DNA of 64,000 bases from Propionibacteriaceae bacterium (GCA_017306015.1 JAFKJK010000010.1:124001-188000), one strand, 5' to 3'; shown: positions 16,236 to 30,942, counted from the first letter of the stretch. The notes: generated by a model not told the origin, from the sequence alone. Program-made: numbers and translations.

Positions 16236-16982
16236 CTAGCCCTTCAGCAGATGACGAAGTGTCTGACCGTTCCGAACAGCGTGACCGCCCCAATCGTTGT
16301 TGAAGTAGCCGTACACGTCGAGACCCTGGGCCAGCCATTCTCGGATCCGGTCCGCCCACCACGTCATGGACGCCTCGTCGTAGCTTCCGCCGTACAGGTG
16401 CTGTTCGTCCGGGCCGTGGAACCGGACGTACGCGAACCCGGCCGTCGCCCGCAGGATGCAGGGGAGTCCGGCCCCGCTCATCACGACGTAGGCGGCCCCG
16501 TGCCTCTCCAGCAGGCAGAACACTTCCTCCACGTGCCACGACCGGTGCCGGAACTCCACGGCCACCTTCCACTCCGACGGCAGCGCGCCCAGGAAGTAGT
16601 CCAGCCGGGCGTCGTCCCGCTCCATGTCCGGCGGCAGCTGGAACAACACCACGCCCAGCCGATCCGCAAGGATGTCCAGACGCTCCTTCATCCAGTCGAT
16701 CCACTGCTCGGGCTCGTGCAAGCGTCTCCCGTGCGTCAGTGACCGCGGCGCCTTCACCGTCAGCTCGAAGCCCTCCGGCAGCCTCCTGCGCCACGACTGG
16801 AACGACGTCACGTTCGGCCACCGGTAGAAGCTCGCGTTGAGTTCCACCGTGTCGAACAGCTTCGACGCGTAGTACTCCAGCCGCTGCGCATCCGGCACCC
16901 CGGACGGATACACCGTGCCCCGCCAGCTGTCGTACACCCAGCCGGACGTCCCGATCCGCGCCCTGGAAGTCTCGCCGCCCAC
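16236..16982 (-). CDS. DUF72 family protein (YecE-like)
   Basis: 248 residues, TIM-barrel-like DUF72. Signature motifs: RIGTSGWVYDSWRGTVYP at the N-terminus, then FDTVELNASFYRWP, VKAPRSLTH, FQLPPDM, VEFRHRSW, and at the end YVRFHGP and YGYFNNDWGGHAVRN. These match the family ('iGtsGw.Y..W.g.fYp', 'VEinstFYr.p', 'fkv.r.iTH', 'lQlPp', 'vEfRh.sW', 'yvyfNN...g.a..na') over its full usual length. Biochemical function of the family is not established. The gene is divergent from the LssY_C-like gene across about 107 bases. Confidence 0.93.
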   Translation of the reverse strand: MGGETSRARIGTSGWVYDSWRGTVYPSGVPDAQRLEYYASKLFDTVELNASFYRWPNVTSFQSWRRRLPEGFELTVKAPRSLTHGRRLHEPEQWIDWMKERLDILADRLGVVLFQLPPDMERDDARLDYFLGALPSEWKVAVEFRHRSWHVEEVFCLLERHGAAYVVMSGAGLPCILRATAGFAYVRFHGPDEQHLYGGSYDEASMTWWADRIREWLAQGLDVYGYFNNDWGGHAVRNGQTLRHLLKG

Positions 16983-17089
16983 GCTTCATCACCTCTCGCC
17001 CTCCCGTTACCCGCAGCGGCCCCGTGGCGACGGGCTCGCTGCCGGCCGAACCGGCGGTGCCTTCGCGGCTGTTCCGGCAGGATGGACGT

Positions 17090-18343
17090 GTGCAGGCCAG
17101 GCGAGGAGTGGTGGCGCGGCTCGACGACGCCTTCTTCGTGCTGGCCGGACTCGCCTCGGTCTACCTCGCCTACCTCACCCTGCGGGAAGGCATCGCGCCC
17201 GGCTGGCCCATGCTCCTGGTGATCCTGTTCTGGGTGATGGTGGCCTACCTCGTCCTTCCCCGCCTGCACCGCATCCTCAGCCGCGTCTACGTCCCCGACT
17301 ACTTCATCGGACGCACCCGCACCGCCGACGGGATCCTCGGCGACCCGGTGAACCTCGCCGCGATGGGTTCACCCGCTCAGGTGCACCACGCCATGCAGTC
17401 CGCCGGCTGGACCCGCGCCGACGAGCTGACCCTGCGCTCCGGCTGGCGGATCGTCACCACCACGCTCACCCGGCGCAGCTACCCGCGGGCTCCGGTCAGC
17501 CCGCTGTTCCTGTTCCGCCGCCGGCAGGACTTCGCCTACCAGCAGGAAGTGGACGGCAGCCCGTCCCAGCGTCACCACGTCCGGTTCTGGAAGTGCCCGG
17601 ACGACTGGCTGCTGCCCGGCGGCGTAGCCGTCGACTGGCTCGCGGCCGGAACCTACGACCGCAGCGTCGGATTGTCGCTGTTCACCCTCCAGATCACCCA
17701 CAAGATCGGCGCCGACGTGGACGTCGAACGCGATCACATCGTGTCCACGCTCGACCGGGCCAGCCCGGAGGCGACCGTCCGGGTGCTGCCCGATTTCTTC
17801 ACCGGCTACCACTCCCGAAACGGCGGCGGCGACCTCATCCAGACCGACGGCGACCTGCCGATCATCGACCTGCGGTCCGTCCCGGCCCCCGCCGACGCGG
17901 ACGGCTCGTCGCCCGACTCGGCCCGGATCAGCCGTCCACCGCAGATCGTCGTGGGCGCGCTGATCACCCTGGTCCGAGGCCTCACCTATCTCGGTCTCGC
18001 CTGGATCGCGCTCCTGCCGGGCGCGCTCGGCTCCGGGACCGACGCCGATGCTGCTGCCGTGATCACCGCCGCCGTCCTCGGCGTGGCGGCCCTGGCCGAT
18101 CTCGGGCTGGCGATCGCGACGTTCTTCGGCCGCAACTGGGCGCGGATCCTGCTCTGCGCCCTGAGCGTCTTCAGCGTCGCGTCCGTGTTCGTCGAACGGA
18201 TCGCGGCCAATGTGACCGGACCGCTCCACGAGGGCTTGATGCCGCTGGCCACCAGCGTGCTGGTACTGCTCGCGCTGTCCAGCGACGCGGCGCGCGAGTA
18301 CGTGCCTCGCCACCGGCCAGCCCACGACGTCAGCCGCGTCTGA
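17090..18343 (+). CDS. Membrane protein with LssY C-terminal-like domain
   Basis: 417 residues from GTG 17090, chosen because it directly precedes the first TM segment; the frame is open to 17024, so the start is uncertain. Two TM helices (about 12-30 and 38-55) are followed by a soluble domain of about 200 residues: GDPVNLAAMGSPAQVHHAMQSAGW, then RSYPRAPVSPLFLFRRRQDFAYQQ and VDWLAAGTYDRSVGL, the LssY_C pattern seen attached to PAP2 phosphatases and DedA proteins. Three or four further TM helices close the protein. No catalytic phosphatase motif is present. Role probably in the envelope, otherwise unknown. Confidence 0.75.
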   Translation: MQARRGVVARLDDAFFVLAGLASVYLAYLTLREGIAPGWPMLLVILFWVMVAYLVLPRLHRILSRVYVPDYFIGRTRTADGILGDPVNLAAMGSPAQVHHAMQSAGWTRADELTLRSGWRIVTTTLTRRSYPRAPVSPLFLFRRRQDFAYQQEVDGSPSQRHHVRFWKCPDDWLLPGGVAVDWLAAGTYDRSVGLSLFTLQITHKIGADVDVERDHIVSTLDRASPEATVRVLPDFFTGYHSRNGGGDLIQTDGDLPIIDLRSVPAPADADGSSPDSARISRPPQIVVGALITLVRGLTYLGLAWIALLPGALGSGTDADAAAVITAAVLGVAALADLGLAIATFFGRNWARILLCALSVFSVASVFVERIAANVTGPLHEGLMPLATSVLVLLALSSDAAREYVPRHRPAHDVSRV

Positions 18344-18355
18344 CACCTCCCCGAG

Positions 18356-20566
18356 CTACCGGACCATCATCGCCAGGCCGCCGAAGCCGGGCAGTTCGAC
18401 CGTGAAACCGCCCAGGGCGTCCACGTCGTCCACCTTGCGGCGGATCGCCAGGTCAGTCACGCGTCCGCTCGGGATGTGCTCCGACTGCACCCGTCCGGTG
18501 ATCTTGTCGGGGCCGAAGTTCAGCGCGGTGATCTGCACCTGGTCGGTCTCCAGGCGGTTCACCATCACCAGCATGCTCGGCCACGGGACGTCCGGGACGT
18601 CGAGCAGCGTCCCCGTCGCGATGCCCGTCCGCTTGCGCAGCTTCAGGATCTCGCCCAGCCGGGACGCGAACGAGTGCGGGCTCTCCAGCTGCTCCGGGAG
18701 CGAGCCGTACAGCGTCCTGGCCACCGGCATCCCCGACGACGACCTCTTCGCCTCCGGGGCTGCGCCCATCAGGTCGTAGGCCCCGCGCTCGATCCAGCGC
18801 GTGTCGCCCGTCCCGATCAGGTCGGCGACCTTGCTCCGCTCCAGCGGCAGCGCCCCCACGAGATCCCAGCCGGACAACGCGAACACCCCCGGCTGCCACG
18901 CGTTGTACATGCACAGCAGCAGGTGGGCGTTCATGATCCGGCGGACGTCCGCGTCGGAGATCTCGTCGAGGTCACTGATCCCCAGCGACGCGCAGATCAC
19001 CGACGCGGTCGTGCACGCGATGCCGTTCTGCACGAACAGGGCGTTGTACGGAGCCGCGTCCCCGGTCAGTTTCAGCCGCATCGTCTCCCGGACGTACTCG
19101 GACAGCTCGCCGCCGGTCGTCTCGCCGCCGCCCAGCTGATAGGTGTCGTCCCGGTGCGGGCCGGAGAAGTGGACGAGCTCGTAGGTCAGCTCGTCGTGGT
19201 TCTGCAGCGCGTGCACCAGGGACGCCTGGTCGACCCCGATCCGCAGCGCCTCCCGCAGCGTGAGCCGCAGGAACTCGGTGTCCGCCGTGGCCAGCGCGAA
19301 CTGGTACGCCGGACGGGTCACGAAGTCGTAGCTCAGGTCCGGACCCACCGCGCTGGTGTGCACGATCGCGTCCATCGACAGGTTCAGTTCCTGGAACGTG
19401 AACCCGCCCACCTTGCGCACCATCGAGCCGATCAGCTGGTTCGCCGCCTGGCTCAAGGGGTGCCCCTCCGACCAGCCCGGACCGCTCCCGTCCACGGCCC
19501 GCTCGACGCCGAGGAAGCCGTTGGCGTCCAGCCGCAGCCCGCCGGAGCCGAGGTCGAGCAGCGAGTGGACGGCGTCCCCCATCACCAGCCGCATGCCGGC
19601 GAAGGTGGGGTCCAGCCAGTTGATCGTCGGCTGGCCCTCCTTGAAGTAGTGCAGGTAGACCCAGCGGCGCAGGTGTCCCTTGTAGTCCCAGACCGGGGCG
19701 GTGACTGACCAGTTGGTCTCCTTGATGCCCGGCTCGTAGAAGATCACCCGCTGCAGCGCGCCGATGATGTAGCCGGCATCTGCCAGTCGCTGCTCGCTCT
19801 CCGCGTCCAGGTTCACCGAGTCCCGGCCCGGCGGCACCTCCGGCAGCAGGTCCCAGGCCTCCTGCGGGATGTTGATCATGTGGTAGATGCCGGGGTAGTC
19901 GAGGTAGTTCAGCTCGGCCAGCCGGAAGTCAGCGCCCTTGCCGGTGTGGCCGGGAACGATGTCGTCGAGGATCGTGCCGCGGCGCCGGGACGCGTTGGCG
20001 CACATCGCCCGGAACTCCTCCTCGGTGCCGAACACCGGGTCGATCTGCATGCTGATCCGGTCGAAATGGCCGTCGACGCTGGGGGTTGGCGTCCAGCCGG
20101 AGATGCCGCCGGCAAGCTTCAGCGGCCCGGTGTGGACGGCGTCGATGCCGATCTTCGCGAACGCGGCCCACAGGTCCTCCGCGCCGAGAGCGGCCAGGAA
20201 CGACTGTCCCGGCCCGGTGATGTGCGAGATCGGGTAGGCCGTGAACCAGGCGGACGCCTGCCGCACCGCCGCGCGTGGGTCTGGGTTCGCGTACGGGTTG
20301 GCCCACATCGCGGCGTGGCCGGCCAGCTGGCGTCCGAGCATGGTCGCGTCCCGCAGCATCGACTGCTGCTCCAGCCAGGTCACGTAGGCGGGATTGCGTC
20401 CGTCCGGTTCGAACGGGGGCAGCGGGACCACGTCCGCCGTAGCCAGCCGGCGTTGGGCCTTCGGCCGCAGCCGTGCGGGACGGGCGGCGTATGCGGTGGG
20501 TTCGAGGGCGAAGTCGGCGCTCCGATCCTCCGGGGTGACCTCGGGTTGCTCCTGCTCCGGGCTCAT
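18356..20566 (-). CDS. GH13 alpha-amylase-family enzyme, trehalose-synthase-like
   Basis: 736 residues. The (beta/alpha)8 barrel of GH13 is recognised from [14 protein letters not shown] (strand-4 region with nucleophile Asp), [14 protein letters not shown] (strand 5, catalytic Glu) and [15 protein letters not shown] (strand 7, His-Asp pair). The HDELT version of the last motif is characteristic of maltose alpha-glucosyltransferases (trehalose synthases, TreS) and close relatives. A C-terminal beta-domain ends in [16 protein letters not shown]. The N-terminal 60 residues are extra and Pro-rich. It is probably cytosolic, as no signal peptide is seen. Likely acts in trehalose/maltose interconversion, but it is divergent from canonical TreS and may have another disaccharide substrate. 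Confidence 0.8.
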   Translation of the reverse strand: MSPEQEQPEVTPEDRSADFALEPTAYAARPARLRPKAQRRLATADVVPLPPFEPDGRNPAYVTWLEQQSMLRDATMLGRQLAGHAAMWANPYANPDPRAAVRQASAWFTAYPISHITGPGQSFLAALGAEDLWAAFAKIGIDAVHTGPLKLAGGISGWTPTPSVDGHFDRISMQIDPVFGTEEEFRAMCANASRRRGTILDDIVPGHTGKGADFRLAELNYLDYPGIYHMINIPQEAWDLLPEVPPGRDSVNLDAESEQRLADAGYIIGALQRVIFYEPGIKETNWSVTAPVWDYKGHLRRWVYLHYFKEGQPTINWLDPTFAGMRLVMGDAVHSLLDLGSGGLRLDANGFLGVERAVDGSGPGWSEGHPLSQAANQLIGSMVRKVGGFTFQELNLSMDAIVHTSAVGPDLSYDFVTRPAYQFALATADTEFLRLTLREALRIGVDQASLVHALQNHDELTYELVHFSGPHRDDTYQLGGGETTGGELSEYVRETMRLKLTGDAAPYNALFVQNGIACTTASVICASLGISDLDEISDADVRRIMNAHLLLCMYNAWQPGVFALSGWDLVGALPLERSKVADLIGTGDTRWIERGAYDLMGAAPEAKRSSSGMPVARTLYGSLPEQLESPHSFASRLGEILKLRKRTGIATGTLLDVPDVPWPSMLVMVNRLETDQVQITALNFGPDKITGRVQSEHIPSGRVTDLAIRRKVDDVDALGGFTVELPGFGGLAMMVR

Positions 20567-20680
20567 TCGGCCAACTTAGCTCAAGCCCTCGGAAGCGACG
20601 AGCATCCGGGCCGGAACCATGCGATCGGCGGATCGGCCCCGACGCCCGGCAGGCCGGACGAGCCGGGTCGGGAGGGTGGG

Positions 20681-21571
20681 TCAGAAGGCGAGGGCGGCGA
20701 AGAACGGAAGGATCGGGACCAGCAGGCCGGTGCTCATCCAGAACATGCCGAAGTTCATCGCGAACCCGGCCAGCGACTCCAGCCGGAACGGGCGGCTGCC
20801 GACGGGACGCACCTCGTGGCAGGTCTGGGTGCTCACCACGGGAGCTTCGACGCGGACGGGAGGGGCCGCGAGGCCGGCGGCGACCAGCTCCGGCTCGCGG
20901 GTGGCTGCCCTGGCATGGGTCGCGTAGCAGGAGCACTCCGGACCGCAGTCGCAGCCCGGTCCGCAGGGACAGCTCACTGCGGCGACGGCCGGGTCGACGG
21001 GACGCGTTGCCTGCCACAGTGACCGCACGCTGGATGCCAGCAGGTACGCCATCAGCGGCAGCCCGACGAGCGCGAACAGCCACATCGTCCCGCCCGGTGC
21101 GGACGGATCGGCCATTCCGCCGGAGCCCATTCCGCCGGAGCCCATTCCGCCGGATCCCATGTCCATCCCGGAGCCGGCGCCCCGGCCGTGGGACATCGCG
21201 GCCGCCATCGCCCCCATCGCGGACAGGTGCCAGGTCATGGCGGCGAACATCGTCGCGTGTCCGGCGAAGTGCAGCCAGCCTCTGCCCCCGGAGGCTCGTC
21301 GGCTCGCGACCGCCAGCCAGCAGAACCACCCGGTGGCCAGCGCGAACACCGCGGCCAGGCCAAACGTCGGGACGACGGCCGTGAGCATCGTCCAGGTTGC
21401 CGGGGCAACCATCAGGAGCATGACGACGGCCATCGCCAGGTGAAGGACGTTGGACACCCGCTGCCGGACGTCCTGGGGCCGGGTCAGCTCGTAGCCGCAC
21501 CACGCCGCGCACCAGGCGAACAGCAGCAGCAGTCCGACGAACTTCACCGGTGTGTCCGCGAAACTGAACAT
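20681..21571 (-). CDS. DUF5134 membrane protein with Met/Gly repeats and a Cys-rich metal-binding stretch
   Basis: 296 residues. Five N-terminal TM helices (roughly 10-26, 40-58, 62-82, 100-120, 162-180) resemble DUF5134 proteins. Between the fourth and fifth lies a GMDMGSGGMGSGGMGSGGM run rich in Met and Gly. After the fifth comes a 15-residue stretch with six Cys (201, 203, 207, 209, 213, 215: CPCGPGCDCGPECSC), followed by His, and a last TM helix near the C-terminus. Cys-x-Cys clusters and Met repeats both bind Cu(I). It is the third gene in line with copA and ctaG/copD on the same strand, although a 665-bp repeat array separates it. Proposed role: copper binding or sensing at the membrane; this is inference. 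Confidence 0.78.
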   Translation of the reverse strand: MFSFADTPVKFVGLLLLFAWCAAWCGYELTRPQDVRQRVSNVLHLAMAVVMLLMVAPATWTMLTAVVPTFGLAAVFALATGWFCWLAVASRRASGGRGWLHFAGHATMFAAMTWHLSAMGAMAAAMSHGRGAGSGMDMGSGGMGSGGMGSGGMADPSAPGGTMWLFALVGLPLMAYLLASSVRSLWQATRPVDPAVAAVSCPCGPGCDCGPECSCYATHARAATREPELVAAGLAAPPVRVEAPVVSTQTCHEVRPVGSRPFRLESLAGFAMNFGMFWMSTGLLVPILPFFAALAF

Positions 21572-21692
21572 CGAACCCCTCTCCGTGGCCGGCCCGTCCT
21601 CCGGTCAGTCTGCAGTGTTTGACCGACCCGGGTGAAGCCAGAATCCACTGAGAGCCTGGTCGGTGCGCAGCTTTGCCCACGCGTTGCCGGGC

Positions 21693-22222
21693 TGTCGTCC
21701 CGGCGAACGCCGGGATTCCCGCACCTGGGTGGCCACTCGGCTGTCGGGGGTCCCGGGTCGGGGCCCGGGACGACGGTAAGGGTGCGCGTCGTCCCGGCGA
21801 ATGCCGGGATCCCTGTACCTGGGTGGCGACTCGGCTGTCGGGGCCCGGGACGACGGTCGGAGGGTTCGTGTCGTCCCGGCGTATGCCGGGATCCCTGTAC
21901 CTGGGTGGCGATCTGGCTGTCGGGGGTCCCGGGGCGACGGTGGTGGGGTTCGTGTCGTCCCGGCGAACGCCGGGATCCCTGCACCGATGTAGCCAGCTGG
22001 CTGTCGGGGGTCCCGGGTCGGGGCCCGGGACGACGGTGGTGGGGTTCGTGTCGTCCCGGCGTATGCCGGGATCCCTGTACCTGGGTGGCGATCTGGCTGT
22101 CGGGGGTCCCGGGGCGACGGTGGCGGGGTTCGCGTCGTCCCGGCGAACGCCGGGATCCCTGTACCTGGGTAGCGACTCGGCTGTCGGAGGGCCCCGGCCA
22201 GGCCCGGGACGACGGCTGCGAG
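21693..22222. repeat. Array of six palindromic repeat units, 83-94 bp each
   Basis: Units start near 21693, 21788, 21871, 21955, 22048 and 22135. Each begins with an inverted repeat TCCCGGCG-(AA/TA)-CGCCGGGA or the TATGCC variant, then CTGGGTGGCGA-CT-GGCTGTCGG, then a second GC palindrome (GTCCCGGG ... CCCGGGAC, or a shortened form). Units 3-4 and 5-6 are almost identical, so a pair was duplicated. The array fills most of the gap between the DUF5134 gene and copA. The same two palindromes recur singly at 28.3, 31.0, 44.1-44.3 and 53.0-53.3 kb. Confidence 0.9.
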
Positions 22223-22236
22223 GTCGGCTCCGCGCC

Positions 22237-24503
<2,267 letters not shown>

Positions 24504-24504
<1 letters not shown>

Positions 24505-26546
24505 CACTCACCTCCTCTCGACGGACCGGACGCGTCGGATACCTGGTCGCGGCGGGCCAGCTCGGCGAGCATCTCGTTGTAGGCGGCGAACTCGTCGTCC
24601 CCGTCCGCGACGCCGGAGTCGACGCGCGCGTCGTAGGCCTTCGCCTCAGCATTGTCGCTGCGGAACCACTGTGCCGCCAGCACGATCACCGCGATGAACG
24701 CGGGCACTTCACCGGTGAACCAGGTGATCTGGCCGGCGATGTTCTGCACGGCCAGCAGATCGCCGACCCAGGGTATGTCGAGGCTGCGGTAGAAGCTCTC
24801 GCCGATCAGGCCCTTCGCCATCATGATCCCGACGGCGAAGATCGCGTGGAACGGCATGATCGAGATCAGCAGCGCGAACCTGACCAGGTAGGGGAGCTTC
24901 CACGGGTGCCGGTCCGGGCCGATCAGCAGGGCGAAGAACGCGTAGCCGGCGATCATGAAGTGCAGCAGCATCAGCTGGTGGCCCCAGTGGGTCCGCATCA
25001 GGACCGGGAACAGCGGGCTGAAGTAGACCACGAACAGCGAGCCGACGTAGTTGATCCACAGCACCGGCGGGCTGAGCAGCACCCGGACGACGCGGTTGGC
25101 GCTCAGTTCGTCGATGAGCTGGGTGATGCCGGGCAGTTCCCCGGGCTCACGCGTCCGGGACGCGGCCTCCGCCAGGCTGAACGGCGCGCCGAGGACGCAC
25201 AGGACCGGCACCATCATGTTCACGGTCATGTGGACGAGCATGTGCCAGCTGAACACGGCGGTGGAGTACATCCACAGGCCGCTGGTGGCCAGGTAGATGG
25301 TGAGCAGCCAGCCGGCCAGCCAGGGCAGCGTCCGGGAGATCGGCCAGCGACCGCCGCGCCGCAGAACGCGGACGACGCCCCAGGCGTAGAGCCCGATCGC
25401 CGACACCGCCAGCACCACCCAGAACAGGTTCGGACGGCCGAGGCCGGCCAGCCGTTCGATGGTGTCCGGCAGGGGCATCTCGTAGCCGAGGTAGTTGATC
25501 TCGATGTTCTGCGGCACCTGGTACACCGGCGGCGGCAGGTAGGTGGCGGCGGTGATGGCCACCGTCCCGACGATCAGCAGGACCAGGTCGCGGGCCAGGG
25601 AGGCGGCCGGGCGGCGCCACGTCCCGGCGTCCGGGCCGCGTTCGGCGAACTGGCGGACCAGCCAGCTCACGACGAGGAGACCGAGCACGACGAAGCCGGC
25701 GGCTACCGGGAGCCCGTACCCGGTCGCGGTCACCGGGACGCCGGCCAGCTGCTGCCACGCCGCGACCGTGTAGCCGCCGACAGCGACGCCGAGGAGCGGG
25801 AGCACCGCCCGGTGATACCGGCGGACGGCATCGTCCCCGACCTCGGGTTCAGTGGTCAGTGCCGCCAACGCGCCCACGGCCCCGCTGGCGAGGATGACGG
25901 TCGCCAGCGTCGCCAGGGCGGCGGCGTCCGTTGCCCAGTCGTGGTCGAGCCCCACCGACACGGCACCGGTCACGACCACGAAGATCGCGGCCCCGGCGCC
26001 GGCCAGCCAGGCCAGCACGAACGCCGAGCGGGCGCGCGCCCACAGACCGACGCCCACAGTGCCGAGCGCGACCAGCGCAGAGGTGGCCCAGGCGAGCGAG
26101 GTGGGCATCGAGCTGACGAACAGCCACCACGAGTCCGGCCGGAACGAGGCCAGGAGCGGCAGCCCGCTGAGGAAGCTGGGGTTGGCGAAGCTCATCAGCA
26201 GGGCTGCGGCGAGCCAGACCTGCGCGGAACGCACCAGCCAGCGGGTGAGCCGCTGAGCGGCGGGGGACAGCTGCCCGTCCTCGGCGGAGGGGAGGAAGGC
26301 GACCAGTGCCGCCAGCAGCCCGAGGCTCGCTCCCGACGCGAGCCGGCCGATCACGTCGCCGACCAGCGTGACGGTGGTGGTGAGGTCGTCCGAGGTGGGC
26401 CAGCCGGGCAGCGGTGGCAGCAGCGGGATCGCCGCGGCGATGGCGATCGTGCCGGCCACCGCGATCCCGAGCGCGATCCAGATGCTGAGGACGACGGCCG
26501 TGCTCGTGCGTGCGGCCTGTGAGCGGCTCGCGGTCTGCTCGGACAT
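24504..26546 (-). CDS. CtaG/CopD fusion membrane protein (copper transport, cytochrome oxidase assembly)
   Basis: 680 residues from ATG 26546 (MSEQTASRSQAARTS); upstream codons lack a ribosome-binding site. The N-terminal half has about eight TM helices of the CopD copper-resistance family. The C-terminal half is a CtaG (caa3-type oxidase assembly) domain with LPWLAGWLLTIYLATSG, SWHMLVHMTVNMMVP (His-rich helix), and LMLLHFMIAGYAFFALLIGPDRHPW. This two-domain arrangement is common in actinobacteria and supplies copper across the membrane, probably to cytochrome oxidase. Its stop overlaps the copA ATG. A cytosolic C-terminal tail rich in Asp/Glu ends the protein. Confidence 0.9.
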
Positions 26547-26752
26547 TCCTGCGTTCACTCCTGGGCGTCCCTGTGAACCCTGCGGCGGCAGCCGGGGACC
26601 TTCCCCTGACTCGAACCCTACGGTACGGCCGGAGCCCGCGATTCCCGGGTGTCGCCTGCGCCATTCTGCGCACCCCCTCGCCAGACAGTGACCTTTCCTC
26701 CTGTGTTCGGGCGGGATCTTCACTCTCAGGCGGCCTGTCCTAGAGTTGCGGG

Positions 26753-27208
26753 GTGCCCGAGGAGCTGAGCGTCGTCGAGATGTGGACCGACGGTGCCTGC
26801 AAGGGCAATCCCGGGCCGGGTGGCTGGGGTGCCTGGATGCGGTCGGGCGAGCATGAGCGGGAGCTGTTCGGCGGTGAGGCGCTCACCACGAACAACCGGA
26901 TGGAGCTGACCGCCGTCATCGAGGGCATGCGGGCGCTGACGCGGCCCTGCCAGGTGACGCTGCACGTGGATTCGTCCTACGTGATGAACGGCGTCCAGCG
27001 CTGGATCGCCGGCTGGAAGCGGAACGGCTGGCGGACCGCCGACAAGAAGCCGGTCAAGAACGTCGAGCTCTGGCAGGAGCTGGACCAGGAGCTCGCCAGG
27101 CACTCCGTCCGCTGGGTCTGGGTCAAGGGCCACGCCGGCGACCCGGGGAACGAGCGAGCCGACGCCCTGGCCAACCGCGGCGTTGACCTGGTGAGAGCGG
27201 CCGGCTGA
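26753..27208 (+). CDS. rnhA: Ribonuclease HI
   Basis: Cleaves the RNA strand of RNA-DNA hybrids. 151 residues, the usual length, starting at GTG 26753. The catalytic DEDD set is visible: D13 in [16 protein letters not shown]51 in [10 protein letters not shown]73 in VDSSYV and D137 in NERADALA, with H127 in KGHAGD in the flexible loop. The handle region ([16 protein letters not shown]) is also present as in E. coli RNase HI. Convergent with nrdF, 57 bases apart; divergent from the copper operon across about 206 bases in which I see nothing else. Confidence 0.96.
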   Translation: MPEELSVVEMWTDGACKGNPGPGGWGAWMRSGEHERELFGGEALTTNNRMELTAVIEGMRALTRPCQVTLHVDSSYVMNGVQRWIAGWKRNGWRTADKKPVKNVELWQELDQELARHSVRWVWVKGHAGDPGNERADALANRGVDLVRAAG

Positions 27209-27265
27209 CCCTGGCTTCGGCACCGCCGGAGGCACCCGTGCGGCGGAGGCCGACCTACCCGTCTG

Positions 27266-28348
<1,083 letters not shown>

Positions 28349-30508
28349 TCAGAGCATGCAGCTGACGCAGCCGTCGACCTCGGTGCCGGCCAGGGCCAGC
28401 TGCCGCAGCCGGATGTAGTAGACGGTCTTGATGCCCTTGCGCCAGGCGTAGATCTGGGCCCGGTTCAGGTCGCGGGTGGTCACGGTGTCGGGGAAGAACA
28501 GGGTCAGCGACAATCCCTGGTCCACGTGCTTGGTGGCCTCGGCGTAGGTGTCGATGATCTTCTCCGGGCCGATCTCGTAGGCGTCGGCGTAGTACTCCAG
28601 GTTGTCGTTGGTCATGTACGGCGCCGGGTAGTAGACCCGGCCGATCTTGCCTTCCTTGCGGATCTCGATCTTGGACACGATCGGGTGGATCGAACTCGTG
28701 GAGTGGTTGATGTAGCTGATCGAGCCGGTCGGCGGGACCGCCTGCAGGTTCTGGTTGTACATGCCGTGCTCGGCGACCTCGGCCGCCAGTGCGCGCCAGT
28801 CGTCCGGGGTGGGCAGGTGGATGCCCGCGGTCTCGAACAGTCCGGCAACCTTCGCCGTCCGCGGCATCCAGTCGCCCTCGATGTACTTGGCGAAGTAGGC
28901 GCCCGTCGCGTACGTCGACTTCTCGAAGCCGGCGAACCGCTGGCCGCGCTCCCGGGCGATCCGGCAGGACGCGGCGATCGCGTGGAACGTCACCGCGTAG
29001 AAGTACATGTTGGTGAAATCCAGGCCCTCGTCCGACCCGTAGTGGACGGACTCCCGGGCGAGGTACCCGTGCAGGTTCATCTGGCCCAGCCCGATCGCGT
29101 GGGACAACGCGTTGCCGTGCTCGATCGACGGCGCGCAGGCAATATTGGACTGATCCGACACCGCGGTCAGGGCCCGGACGGCGACCTCCACCGTCCGTCC
29201 CAAGTCGTCGGAGTCCATCGCCTTGGCGATGTTCAGCGAGCCCAGGTTGCAGGAGATGTCCTTGCCCACCTCGGCGAACGAGAGGTCCTCGTGGTACGTG
29301 GACGACGTGGAGACCTGCAGGATCTCGGAGCACAGGTTGCTCATCGTGATCCGGCCATCGATCGGGTTGGCCCGATTCACGGTGTCCTCGAACACGATGT
29401 AGGGATAGCCGGACTCGAACTGGATCTCGGCGAGGGTCTGGAAGAACTTGCGGGCGTTGATCTTCTTCTTCGTGATCCGCCTGTCGTCCACCAGTTCGCG
29501 GTACCTCTCGGTGATCGACATCTCGGTGAAGGGGACGCCGTAGACCCGTTCGATGTCGTACGGGCTGAACAGGTACATGTCCTCGTTGTCGCGGGCCAGC
29601 GCGAAGGTGATGTCGGGGATCACCACCCCGAGCGAGAGCGTCTTGATCCGGATCTTCTCGTCGGCGTTCTCCCGCTTGGTGTCCAGGAAGGCGAGGATGT
29701 CGGGGTGGTGGGCGTTCAGGTAGACCGCGCCCGCCCCTTGCCGCGCGCCCAGCTGGTTGGCGTAGGAGAAGGAGTCCTCCAGCAGCTTCATCACCGGGAT
29801 CACGCCCGACGACTGGTTCTGGATCTTCTTGATCGGGGCGCCGGCCTCGCGAATGTTGGTCAGCGACAGCGCCACCCCTCCACCGCGCTTGGATAGCTGG
29901 AGTGATGAATTGATCGCGCGGGCGATCGACTCCATGTTGTCCTCGACACGGAGCAGGAAGCAGGAGACGAGTTCGCCGCGCTGGGCCTTGCCGGCGTTGA
30001 GGAAGGTCGGGGTTGCCGGCTGGAAGCGTCCGGCCATGATCTCGTCGGTGATCTGCTCGGCGAGCGGACGATCCCCGTCCGCCAGGGTCAGGGCGACCAT
30101 GCAGACCCGATCCTCGAATCGCTCCAGGTAGCGCGACCCGTCGAAGGTCTTCAGCGTGTAGGACGTGTAGTACTTGAACGCACCCATGAACGTCGGGAAC
30201 CGGAACTTCACCGCATAGGCCCGCTTGAACAGTGACTTGATGAATTCGAAGTCGTACTTGCCGAGCACCTCGGGCTCGTAGTAGCCCTGCTCGACCAGGT
30301 AGTCCAGCTTCTCGGCCAGCGAGTGGAAGAAGACCGTGTTCTGGTTGACGTGCTGCAGGAAGTACTCCTTCGCGGCCAGCCGGTCGGCCTCGAACTGGAT
30401 CTTGCCATCGTCGTCGTACAGGTTCAGCAGCGCGTTGAGCGCGTGGTAGTCGAGGAGCGGCTCGGAGCTGCGCTCTACGCCGGTGTCAGTGAGGAGAGTC
30501 GTTGCCAT
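28349..30508 (-). CDS. nrdE: Class Ib ribonucleotide reductase, large (R1) subunit
   Basis: Catalytic alpha subunit reducing NDPs to dNDPs, 719 residues from ATG 30508. Identified by [48 protein letters not shown], the active-site region [10 protein letters not shown], and [20 protein letters not shown]. The C-terminus GCVSCML carries the CxxC pair that is re-reduced by NrdH. It has no N-terminal ATP-cone, as expected for class Ib. It overlaps nrdI by 34 bases, so the genes are translationally coupled. Confidence 0.97.
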   Translation of the reverse strand: MATTLLTDTGVERSSEPLLDYHALNALLNLYDDDGKIQFEADRLAAKEYFLQHVNQNTVFFHSLAEKLDYLVEQGYYEPEVLGKYDFEFIKSLFKRAYAVKFRFPTFMGAFKYYTSYTLKTFDGSRYLERFEDRVCMVALTLADGDRPLAEQITDEIMAGRFQPATPTFLNAGKAQRGELVSCFLLRVEDNMESIARAINSSLQLSKRGGGVALSLTNIREAGAPIKKIQNQSSGVIPVMKLLEDSFSYANQLGARQGAGAVYLNAHHPDILAFLDTKRENADEKIRIKTLSLGVVIPDITFALARDNEDMYLFSPYDIERVYGVPFTEMSITERYRELVDDRRITKKKINARKFFQTLAEIQFESGYPYIVFEDTVNRANPIDGRITMSNLCSEILQVSTSSTYHEDLSFAEVGKDISCNLGSLNIAKAMDSDDLGRTVEVAVRALTAVSDQSNIACAPSIEHGNALSHAIGLGQMNLHGYLARESVHYGSDEGLDFTNMYFYAVTFHAIAASCRIARERGQRFAGFEKSTYATGAYFAKYIEGDWMPRTAKVAGLFETAGIHLPTPDDWRALAAEVAEHGMYNQNLQAVPPTGSISYINHSTSSIHPIVSKIEIRKEGKIGRVYYPAPYMTNDNLEYYADAYEIGPEKIIDTYAEATKHVDQGLSLTLFFPDTVTTRDLNRAQIYAWRKGIKTVYYIRLRQLALAGTEVDGCVSCML

Positions 30509-30894
30509 AGTTGCTGGAGTCCTTCGCGGACAGCCTCGACGTCGTCGGGCGTGCCCATCAGTTCGAACTGGTAGAGGTGTGGGACGCCGCACTTGGCGGC
30601 GATGATGTCCCCGGCGAGGCAGTAGGCCTCGCCGAAGTTGGTGTTGCCTGCGGAGATCACGCCGCGGAGCTGGACCCGGTTGCCCGGATCGTTGAGGAAC
30701 CGGATCACCTGTTTCGGCACCGCGCCGCCGAGGTTCCCGCCGCCATAGGTGGGGACGACCAGGACGTACGGCTCAGCGACCTCGAGCGGCGGGTCGGACG
30801 AGTGCAGCGGGATGCGCCCGGCCGGGAACCCCAGCTTGCCGACGAAGCGATGTGTGTTCTCCGAGGTCGAGGAGAAGTAGACGAGGCGGACCAT
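30475..30894 (-). CDS. nrdI: Flavodoxin-like NrdI, activator of class Ib RNR
   Basis: 139 residues from ATG 30894 ([22 protein letters not shown]), preceded by AGGAGGAAAAGC. The FMN phosphate-binding loop SSTSENT, the VVPTYGGG loop and [15 protein letters not shown] are the NrdI signatures. It supplies superoxide or electrons to assemble the Mn(III)2-tyrosyl radical in NrdF. It lies between nrdH and nrdE as in other actinobacteria. Confidence 0.96.
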   Translation of the reverse strand: MVRLVYFSSTSENTHRFVGKLGFPAGRIPLHSSDPPLEVAEPYVLVVPTYGGGNLGGAVPKQVIRFLNDPGNRVQLRGVISAGNTNFGEAYCLAGDIIAAKCGVPHLYQFELMGTPDDVEAVREGLQQLWQRLSSLTPA

Positions 30895-30942
30895 GCGCTT
30901 TTCCTCCTGGAGGGTCGGTGGCCATCCCGGGCGCGACTCGTC

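Noticed and set aside
21693..22222. CRISPR-like regular repeats
   Set aside because: The sequence between palindromes is also conserved from unit to unit, unit length is about 90 bp, and no cas genes are present; it is a repeat array, not a spacer array.
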